DNA of 8,445 nucleotides, from the NCBI GenBank assembly GCA_016870235.1, contig VGCB01000086.1, positions 1 to 8,445 on the forward strand, given 5' to 3'. Under the pieces are notes generated by a model, which made no database searches, was not told where the DNA came from, and was given only the letters and a program-made list of their open reading frames with translations. Shown here in pieces: positions 1 through 6,690 of this stretch; within the stretch, counting starts at the first letter, position 1, and each line of letters starts with the position of its first letter. The stretch is from Actinomycetota bacterium (lineage in GTDB: Bacteria > Actinomycetota > Thermoleophilia > Gaiellales > Gaiellaceae). The position numbers and the translations under genes were made by a program.

Positions 1-582
1 GAGCTCGCGGGCCATGGACGTGAACGCCGCGTCCTCGAGCCCGCAGGCGGTGATCCACTCGGTGAACGGCGCCGGGTCGAGGTCGACGTTGAGCGCGTAG
101 CCGTGGGTGGTGATCCAGCGCGAGGCGTGGACGCCGATCGACGCGATCTTGCGCGGCGGCGCCGCCGCCGACCCGGCGACCCAGACGCCGGTGAGCCCGT
201 CGATCCGCACGGCCGCGAGGTCGTGGGCAGCGAGGGTGCGGATGATCGCCTCCTCGAGGTCGCGCACGTACTGCTTGAGGTCGCGGCCGTGGTTGCCGAG
301 GTCGAGGATCGGGTAGCAGACGAGCTGGCCGGGCCCGTGGAACGTCGACCGGCCGCCCCGGTCGGTCTCGACGACGTCGACCTCGACGTCGGCGGGCAGG
401 TGCAGCTCCGCGGCCGCGTCGGTGCGGCGCCCGACCGTGACCACCGGCGGGTGCTCGAGGAGGACGATCGTCTCCGGGATCGCGCGCTGCGAGACGGCGC
501 CCGCGAGCGTCCGCTGCAGCGCGAGCGCCTCGTCGTACGGGACGACGCCGAGCGAGAGGAGGTACGCACCGCGACGGGCCAT
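1..582 (-). CDS. lipB: Octanoyltransferase LipB, 3' end cut by window edge
   Basis: Transfers octanoate from acyl carrier protein to a lysine of lipoyl domains (for example E2 subunits of 2-oxoacid dehydrogenases), the first step of lipoate synthesis in the cytoplasm. The 194 residues present start at an ATG at 580-582. They carry the family signature RGGRSTFHGPGQLV at residues 75-88. The conserved lysine is K145 in PPRKIASIGVH, and the catalytic cysteine is C180 in ITACGLED; these form the Cys/Lys pair of the family. The reading frame is still open at base 1, so only a short C-terminal tail is missing. The gene is divergent from lipA, its pathway partner, across 133 bp. A TAGGCT box lies 7 nt before the ATG, suggesting a leaderless transcript; a GGGA in that spacer could act as a weak ribosome site instead. 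Identification is firm. Confidence 0.96.
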   Translation of the reverse strand, partial: MARRGAYLLSLGVVPYDEALALQRTLAGAVSQRAIPETIVLLEHPPVVTVGRRTDAAAELHLPADVEVDVVETDRGGRSTFHGPGQLVCYPILDLGNHGRDLKQYVRDLEEAIIRTLAAHDLAAVRIDGLTGVWVAGSAAAPPRKIASIGVHASRWITTHGYALNVDLDPAPFTEWITACGLEDAAFTSMAREL

Positions 583-589
583 CCGTCCC

Positions 590-595
590 AGCCTA
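590..595 (-). promoter_or_regulatory. Candidate leaderless -10 box of lipB
   Basis: TAGGCT on the minus strand is followed by GGGACGG (7 nt) and then the lipB ATG. This TANNNT-N7-start geometry puts the transcription start at or next to the A of the ATG. I see no convincing -35 hexamer, as is common for actinobacterial -10 boxes. The same spacing occurs before lipA, fumC and fprA, which raises confidence. Confidence 0.6.
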
Positions 596-702
596 CCCCC
601 GGGGTCGATCACCGCGACCGGGGGAGCCGGGCGACCTGCGCCAGCGCCCGACGGCCGCTCCGGCAGGGATCCGCTTCCGCCGGGGACGGCGACGCGCCCC
701 AC

Positions 703-708
703 TACACT
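703..708 (+). promoter_or_regulatory. Candidate leaderless -10 box of lipA
   Basis: TACACT is followed by GGACCGC (7 nt) and then the GTG start codon of lipA. No Shine-Dalgarno sequence precedes the GTG, which fits a leaderless mRNA starting at the GTG. This box also supports the choice of GTG at 716 as the start. It faces the lipB box about 107 bp away, so the gap holds two back-to-back promoters. Confidence 0.65.
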
Positions 709-715
709 GGACCGC

Positions 716-1639
716 GTGCAGAGATCGCTCCCCGTCGTCGCCGAGCGCCCGCGCCGGCCCGAGTGGATGAAGGTGCGCGCGCCGTCGCCCCACACGCGCT
801 TCGGCGAGGTGCGCGAGCTCGTGCGGTCGCAGGGCCTTCACACGGTCTGCCAGGAGGCGCAGTGCCCGAACATCGGCGAGTGCTGGGGCAAGGGCACGGC
901 GACCTTCCAGATCCTCGGCGACACGTGCACGCGCGCGTGCCGGTACTGCTACGTCAACTCGGGGCGCCCGGACAGGGAGCCCGACCCACTCGAGCCGCTC
1001 AAGCTCGCAGCTGCGGCGGAGCGGATGGGGCTGTCGCACGTCGTCGTCACCTCCGTCGACCGCGACGACCTGCCCGACCGGGGCGCCGGCCACTTCGCGG
1101 CGACGATCCGCGCGCTGAAGGCGAAGCTGCCGGAGGCGTCGGTCGAGGTGCTGACGCCGGACTTCTGGGGCGTCGAGGAGGAGGCGCTCGGGATCGTGAT
1201 CGGCGCCCGCCCGGAGGTGTTCAACCACAACATCGAGACGGTGCGACGCCTCCATGCCCGGATGCGCGGCGCGAAAGCGAGCTACGACGGCGCGCTCGGG
1301 CTCCTGCGCCGGGCCAAGGAGATCGCCGGCTACCCGGTGCTGACCAAGTCCGGGATCATCGTCGGGCTCGGCGAGACGAACGAGGAGGTCGTCGAGACGA
1401 TGGCCGACCTCCGCGCCCACGACGTCGACGTCGTCACGATCGGCCAGTACCTGCAGCCGTCGAAGCAGCACGCGCCCATCGACCGCTGGGTACACCCGGA
1501 CGAGTTCCGGTGGCTCCGGGAGCAGGGCGAGGCGCTCGGCTTCGGCTCCGTCTTCTCCGGCCCGCTCGTGCGCTCGAGCTATCGCGCCGACGAGCAGCGC
1601 CACGCCGCCGAGACCGGCCGCGGGGCGGTCTCGTACTAG
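716..1639 (+). CDS. lipA: Lipoyl synthase LipA (radical SAM)
   Basis: Inserts two sulfur atoms at C6 and C8 of protein-bound octanoyl groups to give the lipoyl cofactor, using S-adenosylmethionine and two [4Fe-4S] clusters. The product is 307 residues, the usual family length. The auxiliary-cluster cysteines are C45, C50 and C56 in CQEAQCPNIGEC, and the radical SAM cysteines are C71, C75 and C78 in CTRACRYC. The C-terminal RSSYRADE at 286-293 holds the conserved serine that ligates the auxiliary cluster. The GTG start was chosen for two reasons: the family's N-terminal RPEWMKVRAP block (residues 14-23) needs a start upstream of the ATG at 767, and a TACACT box lies 7 nt before it. Transcription ends at a strong hairpin just after the stop. 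All catalytic motifs are present. Confidence 0.97.
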   Translation: MQRSLPVVAERPRRPEWMKVRAPSPHTRFGEVRELVRSQGLHTVCQEAQCPNIGECWGKGTATFQILGDTCTRACRYCYVNSGRPDREPDPLEPLKLAAAAERMGLSHVVVTSVDRDDLPDRGAGHFAATIRALKAKLPEASVEVLTPDFWGVEEEALGIVIGARPEVFNHNIETVRRLHARMRGAKASYDGALGLLRRAKEIAGYPVLTKSGIIVGLGETNEEVVETMADLRAHDVDVVTIGQYLQPSKQHAPIDRWVHPDEFRWLREQGEALGFGSVFSGPLVRSSYRADEQRHAAETGRGAVSY

Positions 1640-1651
1640 CGCCGCCGCGTC

Positions 1652-1687
1652 CGTCCTGGCAGCGTGCGGCGGCACGCTGCCAGGACG
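1652..1687. terminator. Bidirectional terminator hairpin between lipA and the metallopeptidase
   Basis: A perfect 16-bp inverted repeat: left arm CGTCCTGGCAGCGTGC (1652-1667), loop GGCG, right arm GCACGCTGCCAGGACG (1672-1687). It begins 13 nt after the lipA stop and lies 12 nt beyond the stop of the converging peptidase gene, so it can serve both. Neither strand has a proper U-tract, which is common for GC-rich actinobacterial terminators. Confidence 0.8.
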
Positions 1688-1699
1688 ACGCTCGGTGCC

Positions 1700-4074
1700 T
1701 CAGGGGGACGGCGACGGCGACAGCAGCTCGTCGGACTGCATCCCGCCTCCGGGCTGCAGCACGTCGTTGACCACGAGCCGGTAGGGCGCGTAGCCGCGTG
1801 CGAGCTCGGTCGGGTCGTCGTAGATGACGACGGCGGCGACGAAGTCCGCCTTCGGGTCGACGAACTTCTTCAGCTTCGCCTGTCCGTCGATCGTGAACCC
1901 CGACGTCAGCGGCAGCTGGCGGACCCGGATCTTGTCGCGATTCCGGTCGCGCATGCTGATCACGTAGACGGTGAAGCCGGCGACGCTCGTCGGCTTCACC
2001 TGCGAGAACGACCGCCAGTCGGCGAGGCTCGCGCCGGTCGAGATCGACGTCGTGCCGATCGTGACGTCGTCGATCCAGAGCCCCGGCCGGACGGCCGGAT
2101 CCTGCCCCTCGGCGGCGGGGTCGTTGATCGTCCGGAAGGCGAGCAGGGCCGTCTGTCCGGCGTACGGCGCGAGCGGGCAGCTCGCTGCCTCGAAGCCGCC
2201 GGAGTCGCCCGTGTAGCCGGGAAGCTGGGCGACGACCTCGGGCACCGCGCCCGGATCCGCCGTCGACGACGTGCCCGAGCACGGCAGGCTCGTGTACGTC
2301 GCGCCCCCGTCGGTCGAGACCTGGACGTAGCCGAAGTCCCACGTCTCCTCGAGGTTCCACCGCGCCCTGAAGCTCAGGGTCGGCGTTCCGGTCGGGACCG
2401 CGACCTGGAGCACGGCTCCCTCGTCGCGGTTGAGCCCCGAGCCGGAGTACAGCGCCGGGTTGCCCGGCTGCCCGGGCGGGTCGGCGTCGACGGTCCAGGC
2501 GATCGGCGCGGCCGGCAGCGTCGTCGCTCCGGCGAAGTCGAGCGACGTGATCGCGGCACCGGTCAGATAGGCGCCGGTGGCGTCGCGCAGGCGCACGTAG
2601 TCGGCGCCGTTCGGCGGGGCACCGGGCGACCGGTGCGTGTCGGGGTTGTCCCAGTTGACCGACGCCCGCAGCGTCGGCGCCGTCACCCGCTCGGCGCCGG
2701 GGAAGCCGAAGATCCTGGCTCCCTGATCGACCCACAGGTCGAGGGCGTTCATCAGCGCCCAGTCGTGGAGGACGTCGGTGACCTCGACCTTGTTCTCGGG
2801 ATCGACGGCGGCGAGCGCCTCGTCCACGGCGGCGAGGCCGTTCGCGGCGCCGCGGTGGAGGCTGCTCATGAAGCCGGGCCCGTACCGGCCTGCGAGGAGC
2901 TCCATCATCGTGTAGGCCGCGCCGTAGTCGGCGAGGATCTCGCCGCCGCCCTGGTCTTCCCACCACGTGAGCGAGTTCTCGGGGCCGCCTTGCCGCGGGT
3001 TCGGGTTGAACGGCGTCTGGACGACGCTCCAGCCGAGGAACGTCTGGATGTGCGAGTCGAAGCCCCGCTCGGTGATCTCCTTCGAGGGGTCGACGTAGCC
3101 GGTGAGCGTCTGTGCCCGGTCGGACAGCCCTTCGTTGATCCAGTTGACCTCGTCCGGATCGGTGTAGGAGTGGAGGAGATGCTGGTACTCGTGGGCGAAC
3201 GTGCCCTCGTAGAGGAACGGCCGCGCGGGCGCGCTCTTGCAGAAGTCGCCGGGGACGGGGTCATCGGGCGGGTTGGCGCCGGTGCGGTGGATCCAGTCGA
3301 ACGCGTCGATGGTCATCACGTTCCGGTCGAAGATGTCGTTCAGCTGGCTGGAGAAGAACCCCGCGATGTACGAGTTCCCCTTGGAGTTGTCGCGGTCGTA
3401 CCAGTTGTCGTCGCGGACGTTGTCGACGAGGATCGCCGTCCGGTTGCCGGCCCCCGCGGGTTGACGAGCGCAGCGAGCTCCGCCGTCGCGGGATCGGAGG
3501 CGAGGATCCCGGAGAGCGCCTCCTTCGAGCCGTCGCGGTCGGGGGCGACGCTGAAGGCGGCCGACTCCTTCGGGTGGATGTTGTCGTCGAACTCGCCGAG
3601 CAGGTACGTGACCTGCTGGTCCGTGACCGTCGTCCGCTCGCCGTTCCGGCAGTCGCCGTCCTGGAACAGGATGTCCTCGGCGACCCACACCTCGGCGTGC
3701 TCGCCGATCGCGCGAAGGACGTAGAACTTGAGCGCGTAGCCGCCCTGGACGTCGTCGAGGCCGAGCCAGAGGAACGAGTCGCCGGCCTTCGGCAGCACCG
3801 GTCCTGCCGGCTCGGGCTCGGGCGCCGGATCGCCTTCTGCGAGCGTCCGGAACACCGCCCGCGAGGCGACGCGGACCGCCGACTGCCTCGCCGTCGAGGC
3901 CCTGGTGTCGATCGGGAGGAGGCCGCGCTGGACGGCTTCGTCGACGCTCCTCGTGTCACCGGGACCGCCGAAGACACGCGGAACGGAGCGATCTGCGAAC
4001 GCGGCCGATGCGGCCGTCAGCGCGACGAGGGCGGCGACGAGCACCACACGCACGCGGAAGAAGGAGTTGTGCAT
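1700..4074 (-). pseudogene. Secreted HExxH zinc metallopeptidase, immune-inhibitor-A-like, with a one-base frameshift
   Basis: Predicted exported protease. The N-terminus MHNSFFRVRVVLVAALVALT leads to AASAAFA|D, a Sec signal peptide cleaved near residue 27. The reading frame breaks near residue 208 at a run of five C (plus strand 3451-3455). One extra base there restores a single frame of 791 residues; as written, only a 244-residue product without an active site is made. After the break come the zinc motif HEYQH (295-299, bases 3179-3193) and E315 in WINEGLSD as the likely third ligand. A C-terminal beta-rich part with VSTDGGATYTSLPC and GLWIDDVTIG resembles immune inhibitor A (M6) proteins; an M30-like assignment is possible because of HEYQH. 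The tail ends in SPSPSP. Start: ATG at 4074 with AGGAGG upstream. The break may be a homopolymer sequencing error or a real mutation. Coding character is strong on both sides of it. Confidence 0.85.
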
Positions 4075-4078
4075 GGTT

Positions 4079-4084
4079 CCTCCT
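4079..4084 (-). promoter_or_regulatory. Strong Shine-Dalgarno site of the metallopeptidase gene
   Basis: AGGAGG on the minus strand, followed by AACC and then the ATG at 4074. It fixes the start of the signal peptide. It contrasts with the four housekeeping genes in the window, which have little or no such site and appear leaderless. Confidence 0.8.
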
Positions 4085-4113
4085 GCGTGGGGGACGCGTG
4101 GCGGGCACCGTTC

Positions 4114-4142
4114 AATCTAACGCGGCCCATGGGGGGCGATAA
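4114..4142 (-). promoter_or_regulatory. Candidate promoter of the metallopeptidase gene
   Basis: On the minus strand, TTATCG (4137-4142) and TAGATT (4114-4119) are separated by 17 bp. Transcription would start near 4106, leaving a leader of about 32 nt that carries the AGGAGG site. The -35 match is only partial and lies in the loop of a small G5/C5 inverted repeat (4132-4147). The -10 is the better-supported half. Confidence 0.45.
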
Positions 4143-4185
4143 CCCCCTTTCAGGCATGTTCGCTTCCCGCTCGGAGGATCCTGCT

Positions 4186-4214
4186 GGGAGGCCCGAGCCG
4201 GGCCCGGGCCTCCC
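4186..4214 (-). terminator. Terminator hairpin after the serine protease remnant
   Basis: A perfect 10-bp inverted repeat, GGGAGGCCCG (4186-4195) and CGGGCCTCCC (4205-4214), with a 9-nt loop. It starts 13 nt past the stop codon at 4228. No U-tract follows on the minus strand. It would end the transcript running through fumC and the protease remnant, and it insulates the metallopeptidase promoter downstream. Confidence 0.6.
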
Positions 4215-4227
4215 GCGGGTCGATGCC

Positions 4228-4905
4228 TCAGTCCCCGAGGAAGGACTGGATGAACTCCTGCGACCAGGCCGTGTCGGTGCGGTACCCGTAGCCGGAGCCC
4301 TTGCAGTTCGAGTTGAGCACGAACGAATTCACGGCGACGATGCGGCCGTCGTGGAAGACGGGACCGCCGGAGTCGCCGAAGCACGTGCCTCCCGGCCCGT
4401 TCCCCTTGCCTGGGCCGCTCGACACCCGGACGTTGAAGCCGTCGGTGAACGTGCTGCCGAGGCTGACGATCCTGGCCACCGCCTTGAGCTTGTCCTTCTC
4501 CTGAGAGAGCACGGGCTTCACGCCCTGCAGGCCGTAGCCGACGATCTCGACGGACATGTCGTTCAGGCCCCGTCGCGTGGCGAGGGGATCGAGATGGCCG
4601 AGCTCCGCGAGCTCCGCGAAGCCCTTGGTCGTGACGGGCTCGTCGAGCACGACCATGCCGATGTCGTGCGTGTCGGGCAGGGTCAGCAGCCCGTTCCAGT
4701 CGGGATGCTCGACCGGCGTGCCCGCAACCTCGCCGTGACACGGGTACCCCGTGACGGCGGCGTTGGCACAGCCCGTGCCGCCCGCGGCGACCGACGTGTA
4801 GTTCGGATCCGTGTCGACGTGGTCTGCGAACCAGATCTCGACGTGATCAGGCTCGACGTCGCCTTCCGGCGTCTCTTCGCCGGACGGCGTTGCGACGTGG
4901 CTCAG
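4228..4905 (-). pseudogene. 3' remnant of a secreted chymotrypsin-fold (S1) serine protease
   Basis: About 225 codons matching the C-terminal two thirds of an S1 peptidase. The catalytic aspartate lies in HDIGMVVLDEP (Asp codon 4663-4665). The catalytic serine lies in GGTCFGDSGGPVF (Ser codon 4369-4371). The residue six before the serine is glycine, so specificity would not be trypsin-like. Missing are a signal peptide, the SGTLI...TAAHC block with the catalytic histidine, and any ATG or GTG start before the ATG inside the DIGM motif. The open frame runs straight back across the fumC stop (4902-4904) into out-of-frame fumC sequence. The fragment therefore begins exactly where fumC ends, and its promoter is gone. 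The single histidine at the junction (SHVAT, 4897-4899) lies near where TAAHC should be but without its context. A deletion or an assembly mis-join explains this best; a functional protein is unlikely. Confidence 0.8.
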
Positions 4906-6221
4906 CCGTGCGGCCTGGCCATCGCGTGGTAGTCGAGCGCCTTGTCGAGCACGCTGTCCTCCACGCCGGCGGCGCGCGCGACCTCGCGGAGCGACTGCCC
5001 CGTCTTGGTCGCCGTCTTCACGATCTCCGACGCCTTGTCGTAGCCGATGTACGGGTTGAGCGCGGTCGCGGCCGAGAGCGTCAGCTCCGCGTAGCGCTCG
5101 TTCTGCTCCGCGTTCGCCTCCAGGTCGTCGACGCACTTCTCGGCGAGCATCCGGGACGCGCTCGCGAGCAGGTGGATCGACTGCAAGAGGTTCCGCGCGA
5201 TCAGCGGCACGTAGACGTTGAGCTCGAAGTGGCCGTTCATGCCGCCGATCGTGATCGCGGCGTCGTTCCCGATCACCTGCGCTGCGACCTGCGTCACGAC
5301 CTCCGGGATCACCGGGTTGACCTTGCCCGGCATGATCGAGCTGCCCTTCTGCAGCTCGGGCAGGAAGAGCTCGGCCAGCCCGGCGCGCGGGCCCGACCCC
5401 ATCAGCCGCAGGTCGTTCGCGATCTTCGTCAGCGAGACGGCGACGACCTTGAGCGCCCCGGAGAGCTCGACGCACCCATCGCGCGCCGCCTGCGACTCGA
5501 ACGGGTCGGCCGGAGGCGAGATCGCGAGCCCGGTGTCGGCAGCGAGGAGCGCCCGCGCCTTCGCCGCGAACTCCGGGTGCGTGTTGAGGCCGGTGCCGGT
5601 GGCGGTGCCGCCGAGCGGGATCTGTCCGAGACGCGGCAGCGCGTCCCTGACCCGATCGGCGCCCTGCCGCACCTGCGCGGCGTAGCCGGAGAACTCCTGG
5701 CCGAGCGTGACGGGCACGGCGTCCATCAGGTGCGTGCGGCCGGACTTGACGATGCCGTCGAACGCCTTCGCCTTCTTCTCCAGCGATCCGCCGAGCCGGT
5801 CGAGCGCGGGCAGCAGGTCGTTGACGGCGCGGTCGAGAGCGGCCAGGTGGACGGCGCTCGGGAACACGTCGTTCGACGACTGGCCCATGTTGACGTGGTC
5901 GTTCGCGTGCACGCCCTCACCGGCGAGCGACGCGATCACCTCGTTCGCGTTCATGTTCGAGCTCGTACCTGACCCCGTCTGGAAGACGTCGATCGGGAAC
6001 TGGTCGTCGAACTCGCCGGCCGCGATGCGGTCGCCCGCCTCGGCGATCCGCTTCGCCATCTCGGCGTCGAGGAGACCGAGGTCGGCGTTCGCGCGCGCGG
6101 CCGCCGCCTTGATCCGGCCGAGCCAGTGCGCGACGGCCACGGGGATGGGCTCCCCCGAGACCGGGAAGTTCGCTACCGCCTTGTCTGTCTCTCCGCCCCA
6201 GAGCGTCTTGGTGTCCGTCAT
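4902..6221 (-). CDS. fumC: Class II fumarate hydratase FumC
   Basis: Interconverts fumarate and L-malate in the TCA cycle; a homotetrameric, iron-free cytoplasmic enzyme. The product is 439 residues, slightly short at the N-terminus for the family. Conserved blocks in order: TGSGTSSNMNANEV (82-95), NDHVNMGQSSND (107-118), GRTHLMDAVPVTLGQEF (161-177) with the active-site histidine H164, and the superfamily signature GSSIMPGKVNP (293-303) on the catalytic serine loop. LPELQ and PVIPEVV resemble aspartase. However, VFQTGSGTSSNMN, KSGRTHLMDAVPVTL and the NLLQS and GYDKA blocks match actinobacterial fumarases, so fumarase is preferred. Start ATG at 6221: TAGACT ends 7 nt upstream, and the ATG overlaps the stop of the zinc-ribbon gene as ATGA. 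The protease remnant begins directly after its stop codon. Confidence 0.95.
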   Translation of the reverse strand: MTDTKTLWGGETDKAVANFPVSGEPIPVAVAHWLGRIKAAAARANADLGLLDAEMAKRIAEAGDRIAAGEFDDQFPIDVFQTGSGTSSNMNANEVIASLAGEGVHANDHVNMGQSSNDVFPSAVHLAALDRAVNDLLPALDRLGGSLEKKAKAFDGIVKSGRTHLMDAVPVTLGQEFSGYAAQVRQGADRVRDALPRLGQIPLGGTATGTGLNTHPEFAAKARALLAADTGLAISPPADPFESQAARDGCVELSGALKVVAVSLTKIANDLRLMGSGPRAGLAELFLPELQKGSSIMPGKVNPVIPEVVTQVAAQVIGNDAAITIGGMNGHFELNVYVPLIARNLLQSIHLLASASRMLAEKCVDDLEANAEQNERYAELTLSAATALNPYIGYDKASEIVKTATKTGQSLREVARAAGVEDSVLDKALDYHAMARPHG

Positions 6222-6433
6222 GCGGCCGAGTCTAGCCCGGCCCCTCCGCTCGTTGCGCCGGTTAGCCGCCGTGGGAGGGGCAGCGCCCGGAGCCGATCCC
6301 GGAGATCCTCGTCGATGGTGCCCGCGGGCGCCCATCCGAGGTAGCGACAGCGCGGACACTCGCCGGCGTCCGAGCGGTCGGCGGTGCGGACGTGGCCGCA
6401 CTGGAGGCATTCGAGTCGATCACCGCAGTCCAT
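6218..6433 (-). CDS. Small zinc-ribbon protein of unknown function
   Basis: A 71-residue cytoplasmic protein with a rubredoxin-like zinc ribbon: CLQC (Cys 9, 12) and CPRC (Cys 26, 29), followed by RYLGWAP and an acidic-to-basic helix, DEDLRDRLRALPLPRR. C3 is an extra cysteine. The two CxxC pairs would bind one zinc. The CPRCxYLGWA form recalls small hypothetical proteins common in actinobacteria; I cannot give a function. The start is the ATG at 6433. The frame stays open upstream to a GTG near 6525 and beyond, but that sequence lacks protein-like character and there is no clear ribosome site, so the start is uncertain. The stop TGA overlaps the fumC ATG, which points to coupled translation, and the fumC -10 box lies within its last codons. 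Confidence 0.7.
   Translation of the reverse strand: MDCGDRLECLQCGHVRTADRSDAGECPRCRYLGWAPAGTIDEDLRDRLRALPLPRRLTGATSGGAGLDSAA
6229..6234 (-). promoter_or_regulatory. Candidate leaderless -10 box of fumC
   Basis: TAGACT on the minus strand, then CGGCCGC (7 nt), then the fumC ATG. The box lies inside the C-terminal codons of the zinc-ribbon gene. fumC could thus be transcribed leaderless from here as well as on a transcript from the upstream gene. I see no good -35 element. Confidence 0.55.
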
Positions 6434-6690
6434 GTTCCGAGCATCATGGCAGGCGGTCCTGCTGTCTGTCCCCCGGGAGAGGCGCTCTCGATCCCTCGCA
6501 CGAGCGATCCTCCACAAGACCACGGTGGCCCGGGCGGTGTTGTCAACCTGTTTCAGTCCTCGTTGCAGCTCGTCCACAGGTCGGTCGGCCGCACCGCTCG
6601 AACCGGCATCGGCCCAGGCGCCGCGCGATCCCAGCGCTTGTGGAAAACCGGTGTCAGACACCGGTTGTGGAAAACGCGCAGGAGGTCGGT
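6434..6690. other. Non-coding stretch with clustered TCCACA (DnaA-box-like) cores
   Basis: This 257-bp gap between the fprA stop and the zinc-ribbon start holds no convincing gene. TCCACA occurs four times: 6511-6516 and 6573-6578 on the plus strand, and 6639-6644 and 6666-6671 on the minus strand. The last two belong to identical 11-mers TTGTGGAAAAC (6638-6648 and 6665-6675). On the minus strand these read TTTTCCACA, one base from the DnaA box TTATCCACA. TCGTCCACA at 6570-6578 is one base from the actinobacterial form TTGTCCACA. A TTGACA on the minus strand (6541-6546) could be a -35 for the zinc-ribbon gene, but no good -10 follows. Confidence 0.4.
6646..6666 (-). terminator. Terminator palindrome downstream of fprA
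   Basis: A perfect inverted repeat, AACCGGTGTC and GACACCGGTT, around a single central base. Folded, it gives an 8-bp stem with a 5-nt loop. On the minus strand it starts 24 nt after the fprA stop and continues into TTTTCC, a short U-tract, so it can act as an intrinsic terminator. The stem sits between two copies of TTGTGGAAAAC that overlap its ends. A role as a dispersed repeat cannot be excluded. Confidence 0.6.

Noticed and set aside
103..1770. Long open frame on the plus strand across lipB and lipA
   Set aside because: Arginine-, alanine- and proline-rich translation without domains; it is an artefact of high GC opposite and out of frame with two clearly recognised genes.
1664..3724. 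686-codon open frame antisense to the metallopeptidase
   Set aside because: Low-complexity R/V/D/G composition and no motifs, while the opposite strand encodes HEYQH and other peptidase motifs.
4132..4147. G5/C5 inverted repeat followed by TTT as a plus-strand terminator
   Set aside because: No plus-strand gene ends here, and the repeat overlaps the likely metallopeptidase promoter; the stem is only 5 bp.
4890..5972. Long plus-strand open frame opposite fumC
   Set aside because: No recognisable domain; mirrors fumC codons.
4902..6221. Aspartate ammonia-lyase instead of fumarase
   Set aside because: LPELQ and PVIPEVV are aspartase-like, but the rest follows the actinobacterial fumarase pattern.
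6434..6690. Chromosomal replication origin
   Set aside because: DnaA-like boxes exist, but no dnaA, dnaN or rpmH is nearby and no AT-rich unwinding stretch is visible.
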